Source: Micromonospora chokoriensis
Lineage (GTDB): Bacteria; Actinomycetota; Actinomycetes; Mycobacteriales; Micromonosporaceae
Length of the DNA stretch: 64,000 nt
Direction: 5' to 3'
NCBI RefSeq assembly: GCF_900091505.1
Contig: NZ_LT607409.1
Span: 3,720,001 to 3,784,000 of the forward strand
Below the pieces are notes generated by a model. It was not told the DNA's origin and did no database searches. It saw nothing but the letters and a program-made list of their open reading frames with translations. Below, in pieces: positions 45,218 to 52,975 of this stretch; positions within the stretch are counted from its first letter, which is position 1, and each line of letters begins with the position of its first letter. Made by a program: the position numbers and the translations under genes.

Positions 45218-46305
45218 GTCTCGGGGTCATCTCCCGCGCGTACCTGGACACCCTCGCGAACCACCCCGCGGTGAGCATCGTCGCGCTGGCCGACCTCGAC
45301 GCCGCCCGGTCGGCCGAGGCCGCAGCCAAGATCCCCGGCGCGGAGGCGGTGAGCCCCGAGAGTCTGCTCGCCCGCCCGGACGTGCAGACGGTCCTCAACC
45401 TCACGATTCCCGCGGCCCACGCCGACATCTCGCTCGCCGCGATCGACGCGGGCAAGAACGTGTACGTGGAGAAGCCGCTCGCGGTGAGGCTCGCGGACGG
45501 TCGCTCGATCGTCGAACGGGCCGGGTCGGCCGGCGTCCTCGTCGGGTGCGCGCCGGACACCGTCCTGGGCACCGGTACGCAGACGGCACGGGCGGCGATC
45601 GACGGCGGCCTCATCGGGCGACCGATGTCCGCCTCGGCAGTCATGGTCACGGCGGGGCACGAGCGCTGGCACCCCCACCCCGACTTCTACTACGTCCCGG
45701 GCGGCGGCCCGTTGCTGGACATGGGGCCGTACTACATCTCGGCGCTCATCCACCTGCTCGGGCCGGTCCGCGCGGTGACCGGAGCCGCCAGCCGGCTGCG
45801 CGCCGAGCGTGTCATCGGTTCGGGTCCGCGTGCCGGCCAGCGGATCCCGGTCGAGGTGGACACCCATGTGACAGGCGTGCTCGAACACGTCGACGGGGCT
45901 CTCTCCACCATCACCACGAGCTTCGACGGCGTCACCACGACGGCCGCGCCGATCGAGGTCCACGGGGAGACCGGCACACTCGCGGTGCCCGACCCGAACT
46001 ACTTCGACGGGGAGGTGCGACTCTTCGCGCTCGGCGGCAGCGAGTGGCGCGTCCTCGAACCGCAGGCCGGTTACGCCGACAGCTCGCGGGGCATCGGCCT
46101 GATCGACCTGGTCGGCGCCGACGGTCAGCGTCCGCCGCGCGCCGGTGGTGACCTCGCGCTGCACGTGCTCGAAACGATGACGACCCTGCTCCGTTCGGCG
46201 GCCGAGGGCCGGCGGATCGAGCTGACGACGACGGCGGAGCGGCCCGCGCCGGTCCCGCTCACCCCGGCCGAGGAGTGGCAGGCCCGGCACGCGTACGGAC
46301 ACTGA
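45187..46305 (+). CDS. Gfo/Idh/MocA-family NAD(P)-dependent sugar oxidoreductase
   Basis: 372 residues. Rossmann motif VGVIGLGVISRAYL at the N-terminus, the EKP motif (YVEKPLAV) typical of the family, then the alpha/beta substrate domain with GGGPLLDMGPYYI. GTG 45187 is chosen: GAGAGGGGG lies just upstream and the motif then starts at residue 7. It overlaps the ThuA-like gene and ends in a hairpin shared with the convergent DM13 gene. The family oxidises or reduces sugar hydroxyls; substrate unknown. Confidence 0.9.
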   Translation: MGDSHRVGVIGLGVISRAYLDTLANHPAVSIVALADLDAARSAEAAAKIPGAEAVSPESLLARPDVQTVLNLTIPAAHADISLAAIDAGKNVYVEKPLAVRLADGRSIVERAGSAGVLVGCAPDTVLGTGTQTARAAIDGGLIGRPMSASAVMVTAGHERWHPHPDFYYVPGGGPLLDMGPYYISALIHLLGPVRAVTGAASRLRAERVIGSGPRAGQRIPVEVDTHVTGVLEHVDGALSTITTSFDGVTTTAAPIEVHGETGTLAVPDPNYFDGEVRLFALGGSEWRVLEPQAGYADSSRGIGLIDLVGADGQRPPRAGGDLALHVLETMTTLLRSAAEGRRIELTTTAERPAPVPLTPAEEWQARHAYGH

Positions 46306-46320
46306 CCGGGGCTCCGGTCA
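46303..46320. terminator. Compact bidirectional hairpin containing both stop codons
   Basis: TGACCGG (46303-46309) and CCGGTCA (46314-46320) pair perfectly around a 4-nt loop. The TGA of the Gfo-type gene and the TGA (minus strand) of the DM13 gene are the outer bases of the stem. Confidence 0.6.
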
Positions 46321-46914
46321 GGTGGTGGTGAGATCGGCCGCGCCGAAGGAGACCGAGAACCGCTTGCACCAGATGGAGACGCTGCGGAAGTCGGCCGGAT
46401 CGGCCGACGCCGGCAGGTCGTACACCTGGTTGCCCTTGTTGCCCTTGAGCCGTGCCAGCTCGACCCACTTCCCGTCGTCGAACACCCTCCAGCCGGCCGT
46501 GCCGCGGATGACCGGCTGGTCGGTCAGCCACACCCTCAGGTCCGGACCGTTCGACGTGTCCAGGTCGCGGATGACGAGCTGGTGACGCCCGTTGGTGAGC
46601 CTGCGGATCTCGGCGCTGCCGGTGGTCTCGTGCTCGTGGGTGACGAAGTCGCCGGCGGCCAGGACCTGCTCCGCCGCCGGTGCGGTCGCCGAGGCCACCG
46701 GGCTCGCGGCCACCGGGCTCGCGGTGACCGACGGCGCAGTGGACGCGGGGGCGGAGGTGACCGGTGTCGGCCCGGCGGGGGGCAGCGCGTCGTCGACGTA
46801 CGTGTCGGTGAACAGCTTCCACGGCTGGAACCAGTAGAGGGCCACGAGGGCCACGACGACAGCGGCGGCGACAGCGGCCCGCGCCAGCGGCGACCGGAGG
46901 ATCCATTTTCCCAC
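46318..46914 (-). CDS. Membrane-anchored DM13-domain protein
   Basis: 198 residues from GTG 46914: one N-terminal membrane segment (ARAAVAAAVVVALVALYW), a Pro/Ala/Ser/Thr linker (~35-80), then a DM13 domain (~83-198) with GDFVTHEHETTGSAEIRRL, GPDLRVWL, KGNKGNQVYDLP and SIWCKRFSVSFG including the conserved Cys. DM13 is proposed to act in extracytoplasmic electron transfer. A GTG at 46947 is an alternative start with AAAGGG upstream. 46914 is preferred because a TACGCT -10 then ends 6 nt before it, as at two related promoters, giving a leaderless mRNA. It shares that promoter type with the molybdopterin operon, suggesting joint function. Confidence 0.85.
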   Translation of the reverse strand: MGKWILRSPLARAAVAAAVVVALVALYWFQPWKLFTDTYVDDALPPAGPTPVTSAPASTAPSVTASPVAASPVASATAPAAEQVLAAGDFVTHEHETTGSAEIRRLTNGRHQLVIRDLDTSNGPDLRVWLTDQPVIRGTAGWRVFDDGKWVELARLKGNKGNQVYDLPASADPADFRSVSIWCKRFSVSFGAADLTTT

Positions 46915-46920
46915 CAGCCG

Positions 46921-46976
46921 AGCGTACGGTTGCGACCGCCGTCGCACCGGTCGCGAACCCTTTCGGAACCCTTACG
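46921..46976 (-). promoter_or_regulatory. Two-component-type promoter of the DM13 gene
   Basis: On the minus strand: CGTAAG (46976-46971), GGTTC, CGAAAG (46965-46960), 33 nt, then TACGCT (46926-46921), 6 nt before the GTG. The hexamers are direct repeats with 11-bp period, the usual form of OmpR-family response-regulator sites. Confidence 0.6.
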
Positions 46977-46993
46977 GCGCGGACCGGCGGGCG

Positions 46994-47839
46994 TCAGGGC
47001 AGCGTGAGGCCGCTCTCCGTGTCGGCCAGAGCATCTGCGCAGACGCAGCCTCCCTGGTCCGGCGGCAACGCCGTCACCGCGTCGGCGAGCAGGACGCGCA
47101 GGCGATCGAGGTTCTGGGCGAAGACGGTGAACACCTCCTGCTGGGTCACGCCGTGACCGATCTCGACACCCGAGTCGTGGTCGGTCACCAGTGACAGCGC
47201 GGTATAGCAGACCGCCAGTTCGCGTGCCAGCACCGCTTCGGGGTGGCCGGTCATGCCGACGGTCGACCAACCCGCCCGGGCGTACCACTGTGATTCGGCG
47301 CGGGTGGAGAACCGCGGCCCTTCGATGACGACCATGGTCCCGCCGTCGACCGGACGCCAGCCGTTGGTCCGGGCGGCGTCGAGGACCGTGGCCCGTCCGA
47401 CCGGACAGTAGGGATCGGCGAACGGCACATGGACGACCCGGGGGACCCGCCCGTCCGGGCGCAGCCTCCCGTCGTAGTAGGTCTGCTCGCGACCGTTGGT
47501 CCGGTCGACCAGTTGGTCCGGCACGACGAGGGTGCCGGGGCCCAGCTCCGGTTGCAGGCCGCCCACGGCGCCCGGAGCGAGCACCTGGCGGACGCCGACC
47601 GTCCGCAGCGCCCACAGGTTGGCCCGGTAGTTGATGCGGTGCGGGGGGAGGGTGTGCCGACGCCCGTGCCGGGGCAGGAACGCCACCGTCCGCCCGGCGA
47701 CGTGCCCGATGGAGAGTGCGTCGCTCGGCGGTCCGTACGGGGTGTCGATCCGGACCTCGGTGACGTCGTCGAGGAACTCGTAGAGACCCGACCCGCCGAT
47801 GACCCCGACCGGCGGACGGTTGGATCGTCCTTCAGACAT
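46994..47839 (-). CDS. mtnP: S-methyl-5'-thioadenosine phosphorylase (MTAP/PNP family)
   Basis: 281 residues. It has the MTAP-type phosphate and substrate motifs: GVIGGSGLYEF at the N-terminus, FLPRHGRRHTLPPHRINYRAN, the signature VVIEGPRFSTRAES and MTGHPEAVLARELA, and a late DHDSG. The enzyme splits methylthioadenosine with phosphate to adenine and methylthioribose-1-phosphate, a salvage step after polyamine synthesis or radical/aminopropyl transfer. The ATG at 47839 lies 8 bp inside the preceding gene. Last gene of a six-gene overlapping operon, an unusual setting for this salvage enzyme. Confidence 0.9.
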   Translation of the reverse strand: MSEGRSNRPPVGVIGGSGLYEFLDDVTEVRIDTPYGPPSDALSIGHVAGRTVAFLPRHGRRHTLPPHRINYRANLWALRTVGVRQVLAPGAVGGLQPELGPGTLVVPDQLVDRTNGREQTYYDGRLRPDGRVPRVVHVPFADPYCPVGRATVLDAARTNGWRPVDGGTMVVIEGPRFSTRAESQWYARAGWSTVGMTGHPEAVLARELAVCYTALSLVTDHDSGVEIGHGVTQQEVFTVFAQNLDRLRVLLADAVTALPPDQGGCVCADALADTESGLTLP

Positions 47840-48290
47840 GGGGAGGTGTCCTCTCTGTGGGGTCCGCGGGTTGGTCGGTTCGCCGGGCCGGGTCGCGGTG
47901 ACCGACGATGGCGTCGACGACCAGCACGATCGCGACGACAGCCCAGAGGACGGCCAGCCCGGTGGCCAGCCCGAGTGGGTAGTCACGGTCCGGCAGGCCC
48001 GGATTCGGCGGCGCCGAGGGCGGTCGCCACAGCAGTGGCACCGCGATCAGCAGCAACGTTGCGCTCCCCATCAGACCTGCGGTGATCCAGGCCAACCGCA
48101 GTCGGTTCGCCACCAGTCGGCCCAGCCCGAGCCCGACCAGTCCGACCAGCGGCGCCACCAGGAGGTCGTGCAGCACCGGACCGCCGATCAGCCACGGCAC
48201 TGTGGTGTCGAGTTGAGGACGGAGCAGCCAACCGCCGTACGCCGCCGCCGCGACGCCGAGCACGAGCAGGAGCAGTCGGACGGCCCTCAC
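47832..48290 (-). CDS. Small four-helix membrane protein, function unknown
   Basis: 152 residues with about four hydrophobic segments (LLLLVLGVAAAAYGGWLL; LLVAPLVGLVGLGLGRLV; AWITAGLMGSATLLLIAVPLL; GLATGLAVLWAVVAIVLVV) and a short charged tail. The GTG start overlaps the stop of the molybdopterin oxidoreductase gene (GTGA) and its own stop overlaps the mtnP start by 8 bp. I recognise no family. The coupling suggests a partner of the membrane-bound molybdoenzyme. Confidence 0.8.
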   Translation of the reverse strand: MRAVRLLLLVLGVAAAAYGGWLLRPQLDTTVPWLIGGPVLHDLLVAPLVGLVGLGLGRLVANRLRLAWITAGLMGSATLLLIAVPLLWRPPSAPPNPGLPDRDYPLGLATGLAVLWAVVAIVLVVDAIVGHRDPARRTDQPADPTERTPPHV

Positions 48291-49420
48291 CGCAGCACCT
48301 CCAGCCGGGCCAGCCACTTGGTCTGGAGGACGCCCGGTCGGCTCGGAGCGATGAGGCGGCAGGGGTAACCGTGGTCGGGGGACAGTTCCTCGCCGTTGAT
48401 CCTGAGCGCGAGCAGGGTGAGCGGGTCACCGACGTGGGTCGCCGGAAGCGTGCTGACGGCGTACAGGCCGTCGGTCTCCAGCGAGGAGATCCGCACCGCC
48501 CGGTCGGTCGGCGCGCCGGCCAGCCGGAGCAGGTCGACGACGGGTACGCCCGTCCAGTCGGCGGAGGCGCTCCAGCCCTCGACGCAGGCGATCGGCAGAT
48601 GCGCCGTGCGCTGGGGGAGGGCGGCCAGTTCGGCAAGGGAGAAGACCGCCCTGCCACCCGTCCAGACGATCTCCAGCCGCCAGTCCGGTGGAACGGTGAT
48701 GTGCGCTGCTGCCGCCGTCCGGTTGATCGGGATGCCCTGCGGCCCGGTCGCGGAGCGCCACGCCAGCGGGGAGACCCGACGCAACCACGGCACGGTGACC
48801 CCGGCGGTGGCCAGCACCGCCACACCGGCGACGCCCGCCGAGGTACGCAGGAACAAGCGCCGTCCGGACGAGTCCGGGTCGTCTGGTCGCAGCGGCGTGC
48901 CCAGCGCCGCGCGGGCGATCGGGAGCTTCACCGCGATGTGCAGCAGCAGCCCGCCCACCAGCAGCCAGGCGACCGCGTGGTGGGCCGCCGGGAAGAAGAA
49001 TCCCCACGGGTACGACTGGGCGACGTTGAACAGGCCGGTGACCAGTTCGAAGAACGCGGCGCAGACCAGGACCAGGACGGAGATCCGTTCGAGGGCGTGC
49101 GCGGACAGCCGGATCGGCTGGCGCACCGGCGGACGGACGAACAGCCGGGGGTAGACGCTCCACAGCTTGCCCAGTAGCAGCGGGATCGCGGCGATTCCGG
49201 AGAGCACGTGGGTGCCCTGGGTGATCCGGTAGAGGTTGACCGGTCGACTCGGCCAGGTGAACCAGCCTGGCGGGTGCTGGACGTAGTGGCTGAGGACACC
49301 GGTGACGAAGCACAACCCGAACGCCACCCCGAGCCAGAGACCGAGCCGGGCGGCGACCAGCGGCGAGTGCGACGGGGCGGTGAAGTCCTCGGGGACGGGG
49401 ATGCGCGCTCGGCGGGTCAT
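48287..49420 (-). CDS. Membrane-anchored molybdopterin-dependent oxidoreductase (sulfite oxidase family)
   Basis: 377 residues. The N-terminal half has four membrane helices with histidines placed as in cytochrome b561-like domains (LSHYVQ, GTHVLSG, AAHHAVAW, LLHIAVKL). A fifth segment (AGVAGVAVLATAGVTV) leads to a C-terminal molybdopterin-binding domain with ITVPPDWRLEI, IACVEGWSASADWTG (Cys expected to ligate Mo) and a closing SRPGVLQTKWLARLEV. It likely transfers electrons between the membrane and an oxyanion or organic oxide outside; substrate unknown. ATG 49420 overlaps the preceding stop (ATGA), as does its own stop with the next gene. Confidence 0.88.
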   Translation of the reverse strand: MTRRARIPVPEDFTAPSHSPLVAARLGLWLGVAFGLCFVTGVLSHYVQHPPGWFTWPSRPVNLYRITQGTHVLSGIAAIPLLLGKLWSVYPRLFVRPPVRQPIRLSAHALERISVLVLVCAAFFELVTGLFNVAQSYPWGFFFPAAHHAVAWLLVGGLLLHIAVKLPIARAALGTPLRPDDPDSSGRRLFLRTSAGVAGVAVLATAGVTVPWLRRVSPLAWRSATGPQGIPINRTAAAAHITVPPDWRLEIVWTGGRAVFSLAELAALPQRTAHLPIACVEGWSASADWTGVPVVDLLRLAGAPTDRAVRISSLETDGLYAVSTLPATHVGDPLTLLALRINGEELSPDHGYPCRLIAPSRPGVLQTKWLARLEVLR

Positions 49421-50112
49421 GCGGCCGCCAACTCGGCGAACCAGCGTGGCCCGAGTCGGATCGTGTCCACGACCCGCAGGCCGGCAGCGGCTGCGGCACC
49501 CGCCACCGCCTCCGCTCCGACGCGCGCCCAGCGGAACGTCGGCCCCGGTCGTGCCCCTTCGTCGGAGGTTCGGGACAGGACGTACGCCTGCCCCTGCCAC
49601 AGCCCGGCGCCCGGGGGCTCGACCTCGACCACGAGCGTTCCGTCCGCCGCGATCAGCGTGCCGCACCGGCGCAGCAGCCGGACCGGGTCGCCGCCGATGC
49701 CGATGTTGCCGTCCACGAGCAGGGCGTGCGCCCACCGGCCCTCGCCGGGAAGTGGTTCGAAGACGTCGCGGCGCAGGGCGACCACACCTCGGCCCTGGGT
49801 CAGTCGTACCGCCTCCGCCGAGATGTCCACGCCCAGCGCGACGAGCCCTTGCTGGACGAGTGCCCTGGTCAGCCGACCGGGACCGCAACCGAGGTCGATC
49901 GTGGGGCCGGAGCAGCGCGCGGCGATGGACGTGATGGCCGGTTCGGGCGGGCCGTGCCAGCGCCGCACCGGCAACGGGTCCCGCCGCCCGTCGGTGTGCA
50001 CGAGCCAGTGGTCGGCGTCGGCCGGCGGTGCGCAGGTGTCCTGGTCGGCGGACCGGCTGTCGCGCCCGCCCCACAGGAGATCGAAGCCGTCGAGGGCGAT
50101 CGTCGAGGTCAC
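49417..50112 (-). CDS. SAM-dependent class I methyltransferase
   Basis: 231 residues. The SAM motif I is TIDLGCGPGRLTRAL, followed by GVDIS (motif II acid) and LLVDGNIGIGGDP. The N-terminal ~60 residues are acidic and unlike common families. GTG 50112 overlaps the upstream gene's stop by 4 bp. It lies between two glycosyltransferase-type genes and the molybdoenzyme gene, so its acceptor may be a sugar or lipid intermediate. Acceptor not determinable. Confidence 0.85.
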   Translation of the reverse strand: MTSTIALDGFDLLWGGRDSRSADQDTCAPPADADHWLVHTDGRRDPLPVRRWHGPPEPAITSIAARCSGPTIDLGCGPGRLTRALVQQGLVALGVDISAEAVRLTQGRGVVALRRDVFEPLPGEGRWAHALLVDGNIGIGGDPVRLLRRCGTLIAADGTLVVEVEPPGAGLWQGQAYVLSRTSDEGARPGPTFRWARVGAEAVAGAAAAAGLRVVDTIRLGPRWFAELAAA

Positions 50113-50789
50113 CGGAGGCGTCCGCTCGACAGGTGGCCGCCCACCGACTCGACGGCGTCCGCGAACCGGGTGCCGGGCAGGTCGACGGCGACTGCCAGCG
50201 CGGCCGGCCAGTCGTCGACGTCCCGTTGCACGGGAAGGATCGCCGGGTCGGTGCCGTGGTCGCGGAGCGCGGCGAGAGTACGTCGACCGGTGTCGTCGGT
50301 CGACATGGGCACGTCGCGCAACACCCTCGCGCCCGCCGGGTCGCGTAGCCCGAGCGCCCACCAGCCGCCGTCGAGCGCCGGCCCGAACACCGCCTCGTGG
50401 TCGGCGAGCCGTGCCAGCGCGGTGGCGAGCAGGGCCGGGCGGATCTGCGGCGTGTCCATGCCGATCTGCAACACCGGGCGGCCGGGGAAGGTCGCGGCGG
50501 TGTCGGAGTGCGCGTTCGCGAGGCGGTCGGCGAGGGTGTCGCCGCGCTGTGCAAGGAGGTGCCAACCCGCCAGCGCGGCGGTCAGTTCCGCGCCGTACTC
50601 GGCGTCGGCGAACCGGCCGGTGTGGGCCAGCACGGGAATGGTCGACGGCGTGGCGCGCACCGCCGCGAGGGTGTCCAACAACGCCGCCGCCGCGATCCGG
50701 GCGGCCTGGGTGGGACTCGCCGGCGGGCAGAGCCGCGTCTTGGCCTGCCCCGGGACCGGTGCCTTGGCGACCACGAGCAGGACGTTCAC
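50109..50789 (-). CDS. DUF2064 / TIGR04282-type glycosyltransferase-like protein
   Basis: 226 residues, starting VNVLLVVAKAPVPGQAKTRL, the conserved N-terminus of the DUF2064 (CofC-like nucleotidyl/glycosyltransferase A fold) family; IGMDTPQI carries the expected acidic pair and GPALDGGWWALG is a second family motif. These proteins are usually found beside GT2 enzymes as here. GTG 50789 overlaps the upstream stop by 4 bp. Probably nucleotide-sugar or transferase activity; reaction unknown. Confidence 0.87.
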   Translation of the reverse strand: MNVLLVVAKAPVPGQAKTRLCPPASPTQAARIAAAALLDTLAAVRATPSTIPVLAHTGRFADAEYGAELTAALAGWHLLAQRGDTLADRLANAHSDTAATFPGRPVLQIGMDTPQIRPALLATALARLADHEAVFGPALDGGWWALGLRDPAGARVLRDVPMSTDDTGRRTLAALRDHGTDPAILPVQRDVDDWPAALAVAVDLPGTRFADAVESVGGHLSSGRLR

Positions 50790-51463
50790 CGGCCACCACC
50801 GGCGTCGGCGCGCAACACTCCGGCGAAGTCCCGGGCCGCCCGCACCGTGCCCCGGACCGACCCGGAGACCTTCGACCTGGTGCCGGCGGCTCGGGGCGCG
50901 TAGGCGACGTCCAGCTCGACGATCCGCCAGCCCGCCTGGGCCGCGCGGAGCAGCAGTTCCAACGGGTAGCCGAACGCGCGGTCGTCGACACCGAGCCCCA
51001 ACAGCGCCGCCCGGCGGGCCACCCGGATCGGGCTGATGTCGTACACCGGTACGCCGCGGCGCCGCAGCAGTGCGGCGACCAGGGCGTTTCCCGTTCGGGC
51101 ATGCCACGGCCAGGCGTCCGCCGAGACCGGCCGACGCCGGCCGACGGCGAGATCCGCCCGGCCGTCGAGCACCGTCGCGACCAGTCCGGGCAACTCGGCC
51201 GGGTCGAACGAGCCGTCCGCGTCGAGGACGCAGACCAGCTCGGCGTCCGCAGCCAGGAGGCCGGTGTGTACGGCCGCGCCGTAGCCGCGTCGTGGCTCGT
51301 GGACGACCAGAGCCCCGTGGTCGGCGGCGATCCTCGGCGAGCCGTCCGTGGACCCGTTGTCGACCACGACGGCGCGGTAGCCGGGCGGCAGCCCGCTCAG
51401 TACGGCAGGCAGTGCGGCCGCCTCGTCCAGACACGGCAGCACCACGTCGATCGTTGTGCGCAT
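50786..51463 (-). CDS. Family 2 glycosyltransferase
   Basis: 225 residues with a GT-A fold: VVLPCLDEAAALPAVLSGL, VVDNGSTDGSPRIA, and the metal-binding acidic motif VLDADGSFDP. It resembles polyprenyl-phosphate-sugar synthases in length but has no membrane tail. First gene of a six-gene overlapping operon. A TAGCGT -10 ends 7 nt before the ATG, so the mRNA may be leaderless. Donor and acceptor unknown. Confidence 0.9.
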   Translation of the reverse strand: MRTTIDVVLPCLDEAAALPAVLSGLPPGYRAVVVDNGSTDGSPRIAADHGALVVHEPRRGYGAAVHTGLLAADAELVCVLDADGSFDPAELPGLVATVLDGRADLAVGRRRPVSADAWPWHARTGNALVAALLRRRGVPVYDISPIRVARRAALLGLGVDDRAFGYPLELLLRAAQAGWRIVELDVAYAPRAAGTRSKVSGSVRGTVRAARDFAGVLRADAGGGR

Positions 51464-51470
51464 ACCGGCG

Positions 51471-51527
51471 ACGCTAGGCCCGCGACGGACCGTCCGGATC
51501 GTCGTGCCGCCTTACGAATCGCTTACG
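51471..51527 (-). promoter_or_regulatory. Two-component-type promoter of the glycosyltransferase/molybdoenzyme operon
   Basis: On the minus strand: CGTAAG (51527-51522), CGATT, CGTAAG (51516-51511), 34 nt, then TAGCGT (51476-51471), 7 nt before the ATG. Same layout as at 46921-46976 and 54079-54135. The 11-bp-period direct repeat is perfect here. Confidence 0.65.
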
Positions 51528-51610
51528 CGGCAACGGATCTTACAAGTCCCTGACGTCCCGCCGTTCGACTGTCGAAACCCTGGTCACTGGTCGTATCGTC
51601 GGCCGTCACC

Positions 51611-52975
51611 ATGACCACGATGACCCGGCCGGGACGATCCCGGTACGCCGATCTGATCGTCCTCGGTGTCGAGGTGGCGGTGCTCGCGGCCGCCGTCGGC
51701 ATCGGCGCGCTGCTCAACCACCGGGGCGTGCGGCTCTACGCCGACGCCGCCCCGCTCTATGCCACCTGGAAGCCCCACCTGGGCTTCGGCACCCCCGTCG
51801 CGCTCCTCGTCGGGGCGCTGTTCGCCTGGCGCGGTACGCGCTGGGGAGCCGACACACGCTGGCCGCGGCTGCTGGTCGTCGGCTATCTCGCCTCGGTGCT
51901 CTGGACGCTGTCCCTGGCGCTGGTGGACGGCTGGTCGGCCGGGTTGACCGAGCGGCTCACCGTGCAGGCCGAGTACCTGCACGAGGTGCCCCGGGTGGCG
52001 GACGTCGGCACGATGCTGTCCGGCTTCGCCGACCGCATCCTCGACTTCCAACCGAACTCGTGGTCGACCCACACCGCCGCTCATCCGCCGGGTGCGCTGC
52101 TGTTCTTCGTCGGGTTGGACCGGATCGGCCTGGGCGGCGGGGCCGCCGCCGGGCTCGCCTGTGTGCTGCTCGGGGCCACGGTGTCGGTGTCGGTCCCGGT
52201 GACGTTGCGGGCACTCGGCGCGGAGGACGCGGCTCGGGCGGTATGGCCGTTCCTGGTCCTCTTTCCGGGGGCGGTATGGGTGGGCGTGTCCGCGGACGGG
52301 ATCTTCGCCGCGGTGGTCGCGGGCGGGCTGGCGTTGTTGGCGGTGGGCGGCCGGCCCGGGGCCGTACTCGGCGGGCTGCTGCTCGGGTTCGCGCTCTACC
52401 TGTCGTACGGCTTCGTGCTGGTCGGGCTGCTCGCGCTGACCGTGGTGCTGCTCCGGGCGCGGGACCGTCTCGTCGTCCTCGTGATCGCGGCGACGGCGGG
52501 CGCGGCAGTCGTCGTCGCGTTCACGGTGTCCGGTTTCTGGTGGCCGGACGGCTACCACCTGGTGACCCGTCGGTACTACCAGGGCTGGGCGGCGGATCGC
52601 CCGTACGGCTACTGGGTCTGGGCCAACCTGGCCGCCCTGCTGCTCTCGGCCGGCCCGGTGGTCGGTCCGGCGTTGCGGCGGGCGGTGGCCGCCGTGTCGC
52701 TGCGGCAACCACCAGCGCCGTCGGCGACGGTCGTCCGCCAGCGGATCACCGACGCCGGACCCACTGTGTGGTTGCCCGTCGCGGCGGCGGTGGCCGTGCT
52801 CGCGGCGGATCTCTCCGGGCTCAGCAAGGCCGAGGTGGAGCGGATCTGGCTGCCGTTCGCCGCTTGGCTGCTCGTCGCGACCGCCCACCTGCCCACCGGA
52901 CACCGACGGTGGTGGCTGGCGGGACAGGCAGCCACGGCCCTCGCCGTCAACCACCTACTGTGGACGGTGTCCTGA
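51611..52975 (+). CDS. Polytopic membrane protein (glycosyltransferase-like, GT-C candidate)
   Basis: 454 residues with about 10-12 hydrophobic segments. Between segments 3 and 4 lies an extracytoplasmic-type loop with SWSTHTAAHPPGALLFF, similar in style to membrane GT-C proteins that read lipid-linked sugars. I recognise no named family. TATCGT at 51594-51599 may be its -10. The 3' end overlaps the convergent epimerase gene by 29 bp. The neighbouring GT2, DUF2064 and epimerase genes suggest cell-surface glycan work. Confidence 0.8.
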   Translation: MTTMTRPGRSRYADLIVLGVEVAVLAAAVGIGALLNHRGVRLYADAAPLYATWKPHLGFGTPVALLVGALFAWRGTRWGADTRWPRLLVVGYLASVLWTLSLALVDGWSAGLTERLTVQAEYLHEVPRVADVGTMLSGFADRILDFQPNSWSTHTAAHPPGALLFFVGLDRIGLGGGAAAGLACVLLGATVSVSVPVTLRALGAEDAARAVWPFLVLFPGAVWVGVSADGIFAAVVAGGLALLAVGGRPGAVLGGLLLGFALYLSYGFVLVGLLALTVVLLRARDRLVVLVIAATAGAAVVVAFTVSGFWWPDGYHLVTRRYYQGWAADRPYGYWVWANLAALLLSAGPVVGPALRRAVAAVSLRQPPAPSATVVRQRITDAGPTVWLPVAAAVAVLAADLSGLSKAEVERIWLPFAAWLLVATAHLPTGHRRWWLAGQAATALAVNHLLWTVS

